From assembly GCF_965662505.1 (NCBI RefSeq), contig NZ_CBFIHX010000012.1:1-48031 (forward strand): a stretch of 48,031 nucleotides of DNA. The letters run 5' to 3'. Position numbers and translations under genes: made by a program. The notes below the pieces were generated by a model. It ran no database searches, was not told where the DNA came from, and worked only from the letters and a program-made list of their open reading frames with translations. Within the stretch, counting starts at the first letter, position 1. Every line of letters starts with the position of its first letter. This document shows positions 41,319 through 48,031 of this stretch, piece by piece. Source of the stretch: Pseudomaricurvus sp965662505. GTDB lineage: Bacteria > Pseudomonadota > Gammaproteobacteria > Pseudomonadales > Cellvibrionaceae.

Positions 41319-42686
41319 ATGACCACTGAACTCCTCTCTCCCGCCGGCACGCTGAAAAACATGCGCTACGCCTTTGCCTACGGTGCCGACGCCGTCTATG
41401 CAGGTCAGCCCCGCTACAGCTTGCGAGTGCGCAACAACGAGTTTAATCGTCTGGAAGTGCTGTCCGAAGCCGTCAAAGAAGCTCACGGACAGGGCAAACA
41501 GTTCTACCTCGCCAGCAACCTGTCACCGCACAACGACAAGATTCGCACCTACCTGCGTGATCTGGAGCCGATCATCGAGATGCACCCGGACGCTCTGATC
41601 ATGTCCGACCCAGGCTTGATCATGCTGGTTCGGGACAAATGGCCGGATATGCCGATTCACCTCTCGGTGCAGGCCAACGCCGTCAACTACGCCACGGTGC
41701 AATTCTGGCATCGTCAGGGCGTCGAGCGGGTAATCCTGTCCCGCGAACTGTCGCTGGACGAAATCGAAGAGATCCGTCAGCGCTGTCCAGAAATGGAGTT
41801 GGAAGTCTTTGTCCACGGCGCCCTGTGCATCGCCTACTCTGGCCGCTGCCTGCTATCGGGGTATATGACCCACCGCGATTCCAACCAGGGGGCTTGCACC
41901 AATTCCTGCCGCTGGGAATACAACACCCATGAAGCCAAAGAAGACGAGACCGGCAACCTGATTGCCGTAGATTCTGGCTCCCTTACAGGTAACAGCGGGC
42001 CCAAGGCCAGCGTCTACGACCCTAAAGCCGCAGGCGCCAACACCGGGGACGATGAAATTTCGATGCTGTTGCAGGAGCGCAGTCGTCCCGGCGAGTACAT
42101 GCCAGCCTACGAAGACGAGCACGGCACCTACATCATGAACTCCAAAGACCTGCGCGCGGTACAACACGTCGACCGTTTGGTAAAAATGGGCATTCACTCA
42201 CTGAAAATCGAAGGCCGCACCAAATCCCACTACTATGCGGGCCGCACGGCGCAGGTTTACCGTCAGGCTATCGACAACGCCATGGCCAACAAGCCCTTTG
42301 ATATGAACCTGATGAAAGAGCTGGAACACCTGGCCAACCGCGGCTACACCGAGGGATTCTATCGCCGCCACGTGCCCAGCGAATACCAGAACTACGAAGC
42401 AGGTAACCCCAGCAACCACCAACAGTTTGTCGGTGAAGCTACCGCCTACGACGCGAACAATGGCTGGCTTTCCATTGATGTGAAAAACCGTTTTGAAACG
42501 GGCAGCCAGCTGGAACTGATTACCCCACAGGGCAATCTGCGCTTTACGCTGGATGCGTTGGAAAACAAAAAAGGACAGTCTATCGACGCAGCACCTGGCT
42601 CGGGCCATCAAGTAAAAATACCTATGCCGGCGGACATTGCACTGCCTGAAGACGGCGGTTACGCTATGTTGATGCGTTACCTTTAA
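41319..42686 (+). CDS. trhP: tRNA uridine(34) hydroxylase TrhP (YegQ, U32 peptidase family)
   Basis: A 455-residue protein; ATG 41319 (MTTELLSPAGTLKNMRYAFAYGADAVYAG) gives the YegQ-like start. TrhP forms 5-hydroxyuridine at tRNA position 34 using prephenate. The U32 signature is present as EVFVHGALCIAYSGRCLLSGYMTHRDSNQGACTNSCRWEY (about 168-207), with its conserved cysteines. DSLRAVQHVDRL-like MNSKDLRAVQHVDRLVKMG and SLKIEGRTKSHYY also match. Length equals E. coli YegQ (453). It was formerly labelled peptidase. Confidence 0.93.
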   Translation: MTTELLSPAGTLKNMRYAFAYGADAVYAGQPRYSLRVRNNEFNRLEVLSEAVKEAHGQGKQFYLASNLSPHNDKIRTYLRDLEPIIEMHPDALIMSDPGLIMLVRDKWPDMPIHLSVQANAVNYATVQFWHRQGVERVILSRELSLDEIEEIRQRCPEMELEVFVHGALCIAYSGRCLLSGYMTHRDSNQGACTNSCRWEYNTHEAKEDETGNLIAVDSGSLTGNSGPKASVYDPKAAGANTGDDEISMLLQERSRPGEYMPAYEDEHGTYIMNSKDLRAVQHVDRLVKMGIHSLKIEGRTKSHYYAGRTAQVYRQAIDNAMANKPFDMNLMKELEHLANRGYTEGFYRRHVPSEYQNYEAGNPSNHQQFVGEATAYDANNGWLSIDVKNRFETGSQLELITPQGNLRFTLDALENKKGQSIDAAPGSGHQVKIPMPADIALPEDGGYAMLMRYL

Positions 42687-42731
42687 GCCAGACAGCGAAC
42701 AGCACCGCAGTAGCAAAAAAGGATAGTCACA

Positions 42732-43583
42732 TTGCGCCCAACCGGTATCGTCCAAACGTATTTTTTTCTGATCCTGCTGATATTGGGCAGTGCCCCGGCA
42801 TGGGCGACGACAGCCAACTCGGAGAAATCGATAACGCTCACACATGGCGCCATCGGTCTGGATAAGCTCAGTAATGTCGAGAACGGCAAGATCGTCGGGG
42901 GGTTTAAGTACGACCTGATTGAAGAAATTGGTCGCAGACTCGGGTGGTCAAAATAACACCTGCTTTGCCCCTTTCAGCGCTGCCTGCGGTATATGAAAAG
43001 CGGCCGGCTCAATATCATGCTGTTTATCGCGGTAACCCCGTCGCGCAGCCATTATATGGACTTCGTGCAAATCTGGCCCATCCCCTACACCATTCCTTTC
43101 TACGTCCGACGCGGTGAAGAAGACCGACTGAAAAACTACGAAGACTTCTATCAACTTAACGTGGGTGTGGTTAATGGCTACTCCTATTTTGAAAAATTCG
43201 ATAACGATGAGCGCATTAACAAAACCGTCGTGTTGCGAGAGGATCAACTGCCCAAAATGCTAAGCGCCGGCAGAATTGACGCCTATATCGGGTTCAACAT
43301 TGGCCATGAAAAGCTCGAGCAGGAATTCCCCAAGATTACGACCGCTCCCTATACTCATAAATTCAGCGAAACCGCTCTGCTTGCCATCAGTCAGGCATCG
43401 CCCCTGAGCAACCACCTTCCCAAGCTGAAAATGGTGATCCACAACATGATCGATGATGGCTCACTGGATAAAATCTGGTACGACAACCTTCAAGGTTACA
43501 CCCCGCCTTATTACTACGAATCTAACAACGGGGTAGAACCAGACAAGGCTCCCGGTAAGGACGCTCGCTCACATGGCCCCTGA
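42732..43583 (+). pseudogene. Extracellular solute-binding (SBP_bac_3-like) protein gene interrupted by one TAA
   Basis: A TTG start at 42732 follows AAGGAT. The frame encodes a signal peptide (TYFFLILLILGSAPAWA), then ITLTHGAIGLDKLSNVENGKIVGGFKYDLIEEIGRRLGW, meets TAA at 42954-42956, and continues in the same frame: HLLCPFQRCLRYMKSGRLNIMLFIAVTPSRSHYMDFVQIW. That is the normal course of the family 3 binding-protein fold, so one stop breaks an otherwise intact gene of 283 codons. If restarted at ATG 42993, the product would lack its signal and first lobe. It overlaps the sirtuin start by 11 bp. Confidence 0.8.
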
Positions 43584-44304
43584 TGCTACTGTACCCAAAA
43601 ACATCGTCATTCTGACCGGTGCCGGCATCTCCGCCGAGTCAGGCATTCGTACCTTTCGGGCTGCCGACGGCTTATGGGAAGAACATCGAGTCGAAGACGT
43701 CGCCACTCCAGAAGCTTTTGTACGGGATCCCGAACTGGTACAGCGGTTTTACAACGCACGCCGCATGCAATTGCTGGATGGCATTCAGCCTAACGCTGGA
43801 CATCTGGCATTGGCCGAATTTGAAAAAGCACACAAAGCGCAGACACCCAGTGGCCAGTTCACCCTGATCACTCAGAATATCGACAACCTGCACGAGCAGG
43901 CGGGCTCCCGGAATTTGCTGCATATGCACGGTGAACTGTTAAAAGTGCGCTGCTCAGCCACGGAACAACTGTTTCCCTGCCAGGAAGCTATCGATGTCGA
44001 CCGCGCCTGCCCCTGCTGCCAGATGCCCGGCCAGCTGCGCCCTCACGTGGTGTGGTTTGGAGAAATGCCGCTGTATATGGATGAGATTGATCAGGCCCTG
44101 AGCCAGTGCGATGTGTTTATCTCAATCGGCACCTCGGGCAATGTTTATCCGGCGGCGGGCTTTTTTCAGATGGCAAAGCAGGCCGGTGCCCATACGGTAG
44201 AGCTGAATCTGGAACCGTCCAATCACGGCTCTTTCTTTGACGAGGCCCACTACGGCCCCGCCAGTGAAGTGGTGCCGGAGTATCTGCAATCCCTCACTTT
44301 GTAA
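43573..44304 (+). CDS. cobB: NAD-dependent protein deacylase (sirtuin)
   Basis: A 243-residue Sir2-family enzyme removing acyl groups from lysines with NAD. Motifs: VILTGAGISAESGIRTFR (about 12-29), ITQNIDNLHEQAG (about 98-110), the catalytic His in LLHMHGEL (about 115-122), GQLRPHVVWFGEMP (about 154-167) and SIGTSGNVYPAAGF near 184. Only part of the four-cysteine zinc pattern is clear (RCS...FPCQ and CPCC). RxxY-type desuccinylase residues (FYNARRMQL) occur near 63-71. It overlaps the end of the broken upstream gene. Confidence 0.94.
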   Translation: MAPDATVPKNIVILTGAGISAESGIRTFRAADGLWEEHRVEDVATPEAFVRDPELVQRFYNARRMQLLDGIQPNAGHLALAEFEKAHKAQTPSGQFTLITQNIDNLHEQAGSRNLLHMHGELLKVRCSATEQLFPCQEAIDVDRACPCCQMPGQLRPHVVWFGEMPLYMDEIDQALSQCDVFISIGTSGNVYPAAGFFQMAKQAGAHTVELNLEPSNHGSFFDEAHYGPASEVVPEYLQSLTL

Positions 44305-45364
44305 TTACGCCGCGCGCCACCTGATCCCGCTCAATGGATTCAAACAGAGCTTTGAAATTGCCTTCGCCAAAGCCTTCATCCTGTTTGCGCTGAATAAATT
44401 CAAAAAACATCGGGCCGACCAACGTGTCGGAAAAGATCTGCAACAACAGCTTCGGCTGCCCACCTTCGGTACTGCCATCCAGTAACAACCCCCGCTGTTT
44501 TAATTCCGTCACCGCTTCACCGTGACCCGGCAAGCGCTCTTCCAGCATATCGTAATAGGTCTCTGGTGGAGGTTTCATAAACACCACACCTCGCGCTTTC
44601 AACTTATCCCAGGCCTCATAAAGGTTATCGCAGGAAAAGGCGATGTGTTGAATGCCCTCGCCGTTATACGCCATCAGAAACTCTTCAATCTGTCCTCCCT
44701 GTGACGCTTCTTCATTCAAAGGAATCCGGATGCGACCATCCGGTGCGGTCATAGCTTTGGATAACAATCCAGTGTATTCACCCTTGATGTCGAAATAGCG
44801 AATCTCACGAAAGTTGAAAATGCGCTCGTAAAATTTCGCCCAAAACTCCATCCGGCCGCGATAGACATTGTGGGTCAGATGATCGATCACCTTAAAACCA
44901 CAACCTTCGGGGTGACGCTCGACACCGTCGATGTATTCAAAATCAATGTCGTAAATGGAGAGGTCTTCTTGATAGCGATCAATGAGATACAGAGGCGCAC
45001 CACCGATGCCTTTAATCGCAGGCAAGCGCAACTCCATGGGACCCGTGGGGATATTGATCGGCTGAGCCCCCAGATCCAGAGCCCGCTGATAAGCCTTGTG
45101 CGAATTTTTCACCCGAAACGCCATGCCGCAGGCCGATGGACCATGCTCTTCAGCAAAATACTGGGCTTCGCTTTGGGGTTCGTAATTGATAATAAAATTG
45201 ATGTCGCCCTGTCGATACAACACGGCATCCTTGGAACGGTGAGTCGCCAATCGGGAAAAGCCCAGCGTCTCAAACACTGGCTCCAGAACCCCTTTCTTCG
45301 GGGCAGCGAATTCGACAAACTCAAAACCATCCAACCCCATGGGGTTGTCAAATAGATCAGCCAT
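44294..45364 (-). CDS. hppD: 4-hydroxyphenylpyruvate dioxygenase
   Basis: A 356-residue Fe(II) dioxygenase converting 4-hydroxyphenylpyruvate to homogentisate in tyrosine breakdown. The iron ligands are visible: His in VIDHLTHNVYRG (about 158-169), His in GIQHIAFSCDN (about 234-244) and Glu in GPMFFEFIQRKQDEGFGEGNF (about 314-334). The N-terminus MADLFDNPMGLDGFEFVEFAAP is characteristic of bacterial HppD. Its stop overlaps the convergent sirtuin stop by 11 bp. Homogentisate pathway partners are not in the window. Confidence 0.97.
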   Translation of the reverse strand: MADLFDNPMGLDGFEFVEFAAPKKGVLEPVFETLGFSRLATHRSKDAVLYRQGDINFIINYEPQSEAQYFAEEHGPSACGMAFRVKNSHKAYQRALDLGAQPINIPTGPMELRLPAIKGIGGAPLYLIDRYQEDLSIYDIDFEYIDGVERHPEGCGFKVIDHLTHNVYRGRMEFWAKFYERIFNFREIRYFDIKGEYTGLLSKAMTAPDGRIRIPLNEEASQGGQIEEFLMAYNGEGIQHIAFSCDNLYEAWDKLKARGVVFMKPPPETYYDMLEERLPGHGEAVTELKQRGLLLDGSTEGGQPKLLLQIFSDTLVGPMFFEFIQRKQDEGFGEGNFKALFESIERDQVARGVITK

Positions 45365-45445
45365 GACAATACCTGCTTAACTGGCTTTTATTGCCTTAAG
45401 CTTAGCAGTCGTTGGGCGTAAAGAAGGTCTTCCTGCCCCACTCCG

Positions 45446-45630
45446 ATCATCCTGAGCTTGTCGAAGTATACCAACCACCGCAACAGGCCCTTCGACAGGC
45501 TCAGGGCGAACGTATCTCTTATAACCCTTACCATGTCTCCCGCACATACTGCCTCAGCCCGTTCATCCTGAGCTTGTCGAAGGATACCAACCACCGCAAC
45601 AGGCCCTTCGACGCGCTCAAGGCGAGCGGA
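45446..45630. repeat. Two REP-like inverted repeats (CCTGAGCTTGTCGAAG type)
   Basis: Copy 1 (45446-45512) and copy 2 (45561-45630) each have CCTGAGCTTGTCGAAG on one arm and a reverse complement near CTTCGACAGGCTCAGG or CTTCGACGCGCTCAAG on the other. Both share the central ATACCAACCACCGCAACAGG. This palindrome type is scattered in many proteobacterial genomes. It lies between the end of the AraC gene and the start of hppD. Confidence 0.9.
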
Positions 45631-45648
45631 TTAGTAGATTTGAGGAGG

Positions 45649-46680
45649 TTAAGAGTGCAGCAACCGATACTGCTCCGGCGGCAGCTGGTAAAAGCTTTTA
45701 AACGCTCGATAGAAGTTATTGGGCTGTGCGTAGCCTAATTGATAGGCAATCTCTTGCGCGGTGAGTTGTGTATTGAGGAGATAGTCCTTCGCCAGATCCA
45801 TCCTTACCTCCAGGCTGACCGCGCGGAAGCTGGTGCCCGCTTCCGCCAGATAACGCCGCAGGGTACGGGCAGACAGTGACAGAAATGGCGCGGTGGTTTC
45901 GAGCCGGTAATCGCATTGCACCGGCTTTTCCAGCAATAGACGCTTCACCCGGCTGACGATATCGCCGCTGTGTTCCTGCTCTTTCAGCAAACGTTTTACT
46001 TGCGTGTCGTAGAGCTGCTGGGTGTGTCCACTGCGACCTTTAACCGCGATGTACAACCATTGTTTAGGGATCGCCAGCACCGCTCTCGGTTGATCAAAAT
46101 CGACCCGACACCCCAGAATCTGCTGGTACTGCCAGTGATACGTCGGTGCATGGTAGTTGAGCGTGGCGTAGCTGGCGCAGGCCGCCAGCCCTTCTGGCAA
46201 CAGCGCCTGAATATAGACCCACAGGGAGAAAATCCACTCTTCCAGCAGCAACTGAAAGTAATCCGAACCGCCGGCCATCACGTCACAAGACACCAGCGCG
46301 TGCTCGTTGTCGGTGGCCAGTGAGACTTTCAAAAACGGGAAGTTACTCTCTACCAGATGCGCCGACAACTGCAGCCCTTGTTGCAAGGTCGGACTCGCCA
46401 GCAGGGCATACCCCAACACCCCCATATCTTCCAGACTGCGGCGCCGGGCGAGACGCACGGCAATATTCGGCACCTCATTGTCATGCAGCTGGCGGAGTAA
46501 ACGCAGGAAGTCATCCAAACTAAGGTTATGTCCCGGTTCCCACCAGGGAACACTTAACCCACACCAGTGCCCAAGCGCCTCACGATCCACATAGGCACAC
46601 TCCTCCCGCAACACCTGATCCAATATCAAAAGCTGCTTGTCGACAAATTGTTGTTGTTCCTGCTGCTGAGGCTTACGCAT
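45649..46680 (-). CDS. AraC-family transcriptional regulator (arabinose-binding-domain type)
   Basis: A 343-residue regulator; ATG 46680 (MRKPQQQEQQQF) is preferred over an upstream TTG. The N-terminal two thirds match the PF12625-type ligand domain seen in OruR/ArgR-like AraC proteins (LARRRSLEDMGVLGYALLASPTLQQGLQL, about 79-107). The C-terminal helix-turn-helix pair is clear: LSLSARTLRRYLAEAGTSFRAVSLEVRMDLAKDYL and TAQEIAYQLGYAQPNNFYRAFKSFYQLPPEQYR. It is divergent from the flavoprotein reductase gene and is a natural candidate to control it. Inducer unknown. Confidence 0.92.
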   Translation of the reverse strand: MRKPQQQEQQQFVDKQLLILDQVLREECAYVDREALGHWCGLSVPWWEPGHNLSLDDFLRLLRQLHDNEVPNIAVRLARRRSLEDMGVLGYALLASPTLQQGLQLSAHLVESNFPFLKVSLATDNEHALVSCDVMAGGSDYFQLLLEEWIFSLWVYIQALLPEGLAACASYATLNYHAPTYHWQYQQILGCRVDFDQPRAVLAIPKQWLYIAVKGRSGHTQQLYDTQVKRLLKEQEHSGDIVSRVKRLLLEKPVQCDYRLETTAPFLSLSARTLRRYLAEAGTSFRAVSLEVRMDLAKDYLLNTQLTAQEIAYQLGYAQPNNFYRAFKSFYQLPPEQYRLLHS

Positions 46681-46826
46681 ATAAGCGATACTACCGATAA
46701 CTATTTGGCCGAAAATGATACTCAACAAAGGACGATAATGCTACTCATCTGGCCTTAAATGCTATCCACAAGTACAAAACCTAAGAGTAATCTTAGCCCC
46801 AATCACTCAAAGAATGTTCAGTAGCC

Positions 46827-46869
46827 CTGACAGGAACTTCTGACAGGATCCTGACAAAACCTGAACAGT
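46827..46869. promoter_or_regulatory. Direct CTGACAGGA-type repeats between divergent genes
   Basis: CTGACAGGA at 46827-46835 and 46840-46848, then CTGACAAAA at 46851-46859 and CTGAACAGT at 46861-46869. Spacings of 13, 11 and 10 bp suggest same-face binding of a regulator. They lie 34-76 bp before the reductase ATG, where the adjacent AraC protein could act; they could also be another slippage array. Confidence 0.45.
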
Positions 46870-46902
46870 CACGAATTAACGATCGAATCACGAGATATCA
46901 TC

Positions 46903-48031
46903 ATGTCTAAAACCTGCATTATTATTGGCGCCAGCCACGCGGCCGCCCAACTTGCCCCGTCCCTGAGACAAGAAGGCTGGGACGGTAAAATTCTGGTCAT
47001 CGGCGATGAGCCCTACATGCCTTACCATCGCCCACCGCTGTCAAAAGCCGTACTGTCCGGTGAGAAGAAAATTGACGATCTGATGATTCGCGCCCAAGCG
47101 CTCTACGACAAGAACGACATCGAATTTAAGCTGAATACTCGTGTGGCCAACATCAACCGCGCCCACAAGTCTCTGACCCTGACCAACGGCGAAGTGCTGA
47201 ACTACGACAAGCTGGCGATGTGCACCGGCTCCCGCGTGCGCACTGTATCCCTGCCTGGCGTCGATCTGGACGGCATTCATTACCTGCGCGACATGAAAGA
47301 CACCGAGTCTATCCAGCAGGAAATTACTGAAGGCAAAAACGCCGTGATTGTGGGTGGTGGTTATATCGGTCTTGAAACCGCCGCCTCCCTGAAAAAGATG
47401 GGTATGAACGTGACCGTACTGGAAATGGCACCGCGCGTTCTGGCTCGCGTAACCGCTCCCGCCCTGTCCGAATTTTACACCCGTGTCCACAGCGATGAAG
47501 GCGTGATCATCAAAACCGGCATCGCCGTCTCCGGCTTCGAAGGCAGTGATGGTCGCGTGACCGAAGTGACCTGTGGCGATGGCACCAGCCTGCCAGCGGA
47601 TCTGGTGGTCATCGGCGTGGGTATTGTTCCTAACGTCGAGCTGGCCGAAGCCGCAGGCCTCACCGTCGAAAACGGGATTGTGGTGGACGAATACGCCCGC
47701 ACCAATGATCCAGACATCGTGGCGGCCGGTGATTGTGCCAATCACCCCAATGCCCTGTACGGCGAGCGTCTGCGTTTGGAATCTGTCCCTAACGCCACCG
47801 ATCAGGCGAAATCTGCTGCAGCCAGCATTTGCGGCAAGGACGTGGCCTATCACTCACTGCCGTGGTTCTGGTCCGACCAGTACGATCTGAAACTGCAAAT
47901 TGCCGGCTTGAGCCAAGGCTACGATCAAGTGGTCATCCGCGGTGATAAAGACAACACCCGCAGCTTTGTAGCCTTCTATCTGAAAGAAGGCAAACTGATC
48001 TCCGCCGACTGTGTAAACCGTCCACAGGAGT
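46903..48031 (+). CDS. FAD-dependent ferredoxin/rubredoxin reductase-like protein (3' end outside window)
   Basis: At least 376 residues from ATG 46903, cut by the window end. It has the oxygenase-coupled reductase pattern: FAD motif CIIIGASHAAAQLA (about 5-18), PYMPYHRPPLSKAVLSG (about 37-53), NAD motif VIVGGGYIGLETAASLKKMG (about 148-167) and AAGDCANHPN near 272. The C-terminal SDQYDLKLQIAGLS resembles the reductase C domain. Such proteins pass NAD(P)H electrons to a ferredoxin or rubredoxin serving a P450, alkane or aromatic hydroxylase. The partner gene is expected past the right edge. Confidence 0.93.
   Translation, partial: MSKTCIIIGASHAAAQLAPSLRQEGWDGKILVIGDEPYMPYHRPPLSKAVLSGEKKIDDLMIRAQALYDKNDIEFKLNTRVANINRAHKSLTLTNGEVLNYDKLAMCTGSRVRTVSLPGVDLDGIHYLRDMKDTESIQQEITEGKNAVIVGGGYIGLETAASLKKMGMNVTVLEMAPRVLARVTAPALSEFYTRVHSDEGVIIKTGIAVSGFEGSDGRVTEVTCGDGTSLPADLVVIGVGIVPNVELAEAAGLTVENGIVVDEYARTNDPDIVAAGDCANHPNALYGERLRLESVPNATDQAKSAAASICGKDVAYHSLPWFWSDQYDLKLQIAGLSQGYDQVVIRGDKDNTRSFVAFYLKEGKLISADCVNRPQE

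Noticed and set aside
21276..42956. Reassignment of TAA as a sense codon
   Set aside because: TAA ends many intact genes here, including ybaB, trhP and cobB, so it is a normal stop.
42732..43583. Frameshift in the binding-protein gene
   Set aside because: Both halves are in the same frame and separated only by one TAA plus twelve sense codons, so no shift is needed.
47041..47853. A 270-codon open frame on the minus strand
   Set aside because: It is antisense to the clear flavoprotein reductase and has the Gly/His-rich composition of a codon-bias shadow.

Overview
The window reads as ordinary chromosome of a gammaproteobacterium, most like the Pseudomonadales/Oceanospirillales side of the class. 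The basis is the gene set and order as recalled, not searched: rnd-ycgL-ycgN, ffs-dnaX-ybaB-recR, queF beside a YadGH-type ABC exporter and a PA2817-like protein, a PA1571-like small protein, gcvR, trmL, fldB, mnmC, epmC, pdxB and hppD. Base composition looks even and there is no integrase, transposase, phage gene or CRISPR array. Both ends cut a gene: a VWA-domain membrane protein on the left and a ferredoxin-reductase-type flavoprotein on the right.

Layout. 1-3.3 kb: VWA protein, a three-TM protein with a winged-helix-like tail, and a small membrane protein. 3.3-9.1 kb, all minus strand: ycgN, ycgL, rnd, recR, ybaB, dnaX, 4.5S/SRP RNA and tRNA-Ser(GGA). 9.1-14.1 kb: YdjA-type nitroreductase, YpfJ-type zinc peptidase, a membrane-anchored coiled-coil protein and a CyaB-like adenylate cyclase. 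14.2-19 kb: queF, ABC exporter pair, PA2817-like protein, orphan Wzz/GumC-like protein. 19.2-19.7 kb: duplicated tRNA-Glu/tRNA-Gly unit with one decayed tRNA-Gly. 20-26 kb: second membrane-anchored coiled-coil protein, a 3-methyladenine-glycosylase-like gene broken by one stop, msrB, alaA, a hypothetical protein, an RlmI-like methyltransferase and an ATP-NAD-kinase-like protein. 26.5-30 kb: PA1571-like protein, then the tightly overlapped operon gamma-glutamylcyclotransferase-epmC-5'-3' exonuclease-pdxB. 30-35 kb: hypothetical proteins, tusA, an alpha/beta hydrolase, yheU, an exported methyltransferase-fold protein and gcvR. 35-45 kb: trmL, fldB, mnmC, a DUF502 protein, glutaminyl cyclotransferase, diguanylate cyclase, trhP (yegQ), a substrate-binding-protein gene broken by one stop, a sirtuin and hppD. 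45.6-48 kb: AraC-family regulator divergent from the flavoprotein reductase.

How the genes fit together. Much of the window is housekeeping: replication and recombination (dnaX, recR, rnd), tRNA modification (queF, trmL, mnmC, trhP, tusA), translation (epmC, ffs, tRNAs) and cofactor, amino-acid and redox metabolism (pdxB, alaA, hppD, fldB, msrB). Signalling is represented by a membrane adenylate cyclase and a GGDEF protein. Candidate sigma-28-type promoters precede two coiled-coil membrane proteins and the GGDEF gene at nearly the same distance from their starts, which suggests a link to motility.

Most unusual signals. (1) Short degenerate tandem repeats lie immediately after many stop codons, and their units often look like copies of the gene's own 3' end including the stop; similar arrays sit between divergent genes. 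(2) Two otherwise intact genes are each broken by a single in-frame TAA. (3) dnaX carries an E. coli-like A-AAA-AAG slippery site with an upstream Shine-Dalgarno-like sequence and a nearby -1-frame stop. (4) One tRNA-Gly copy has lost its T arm.
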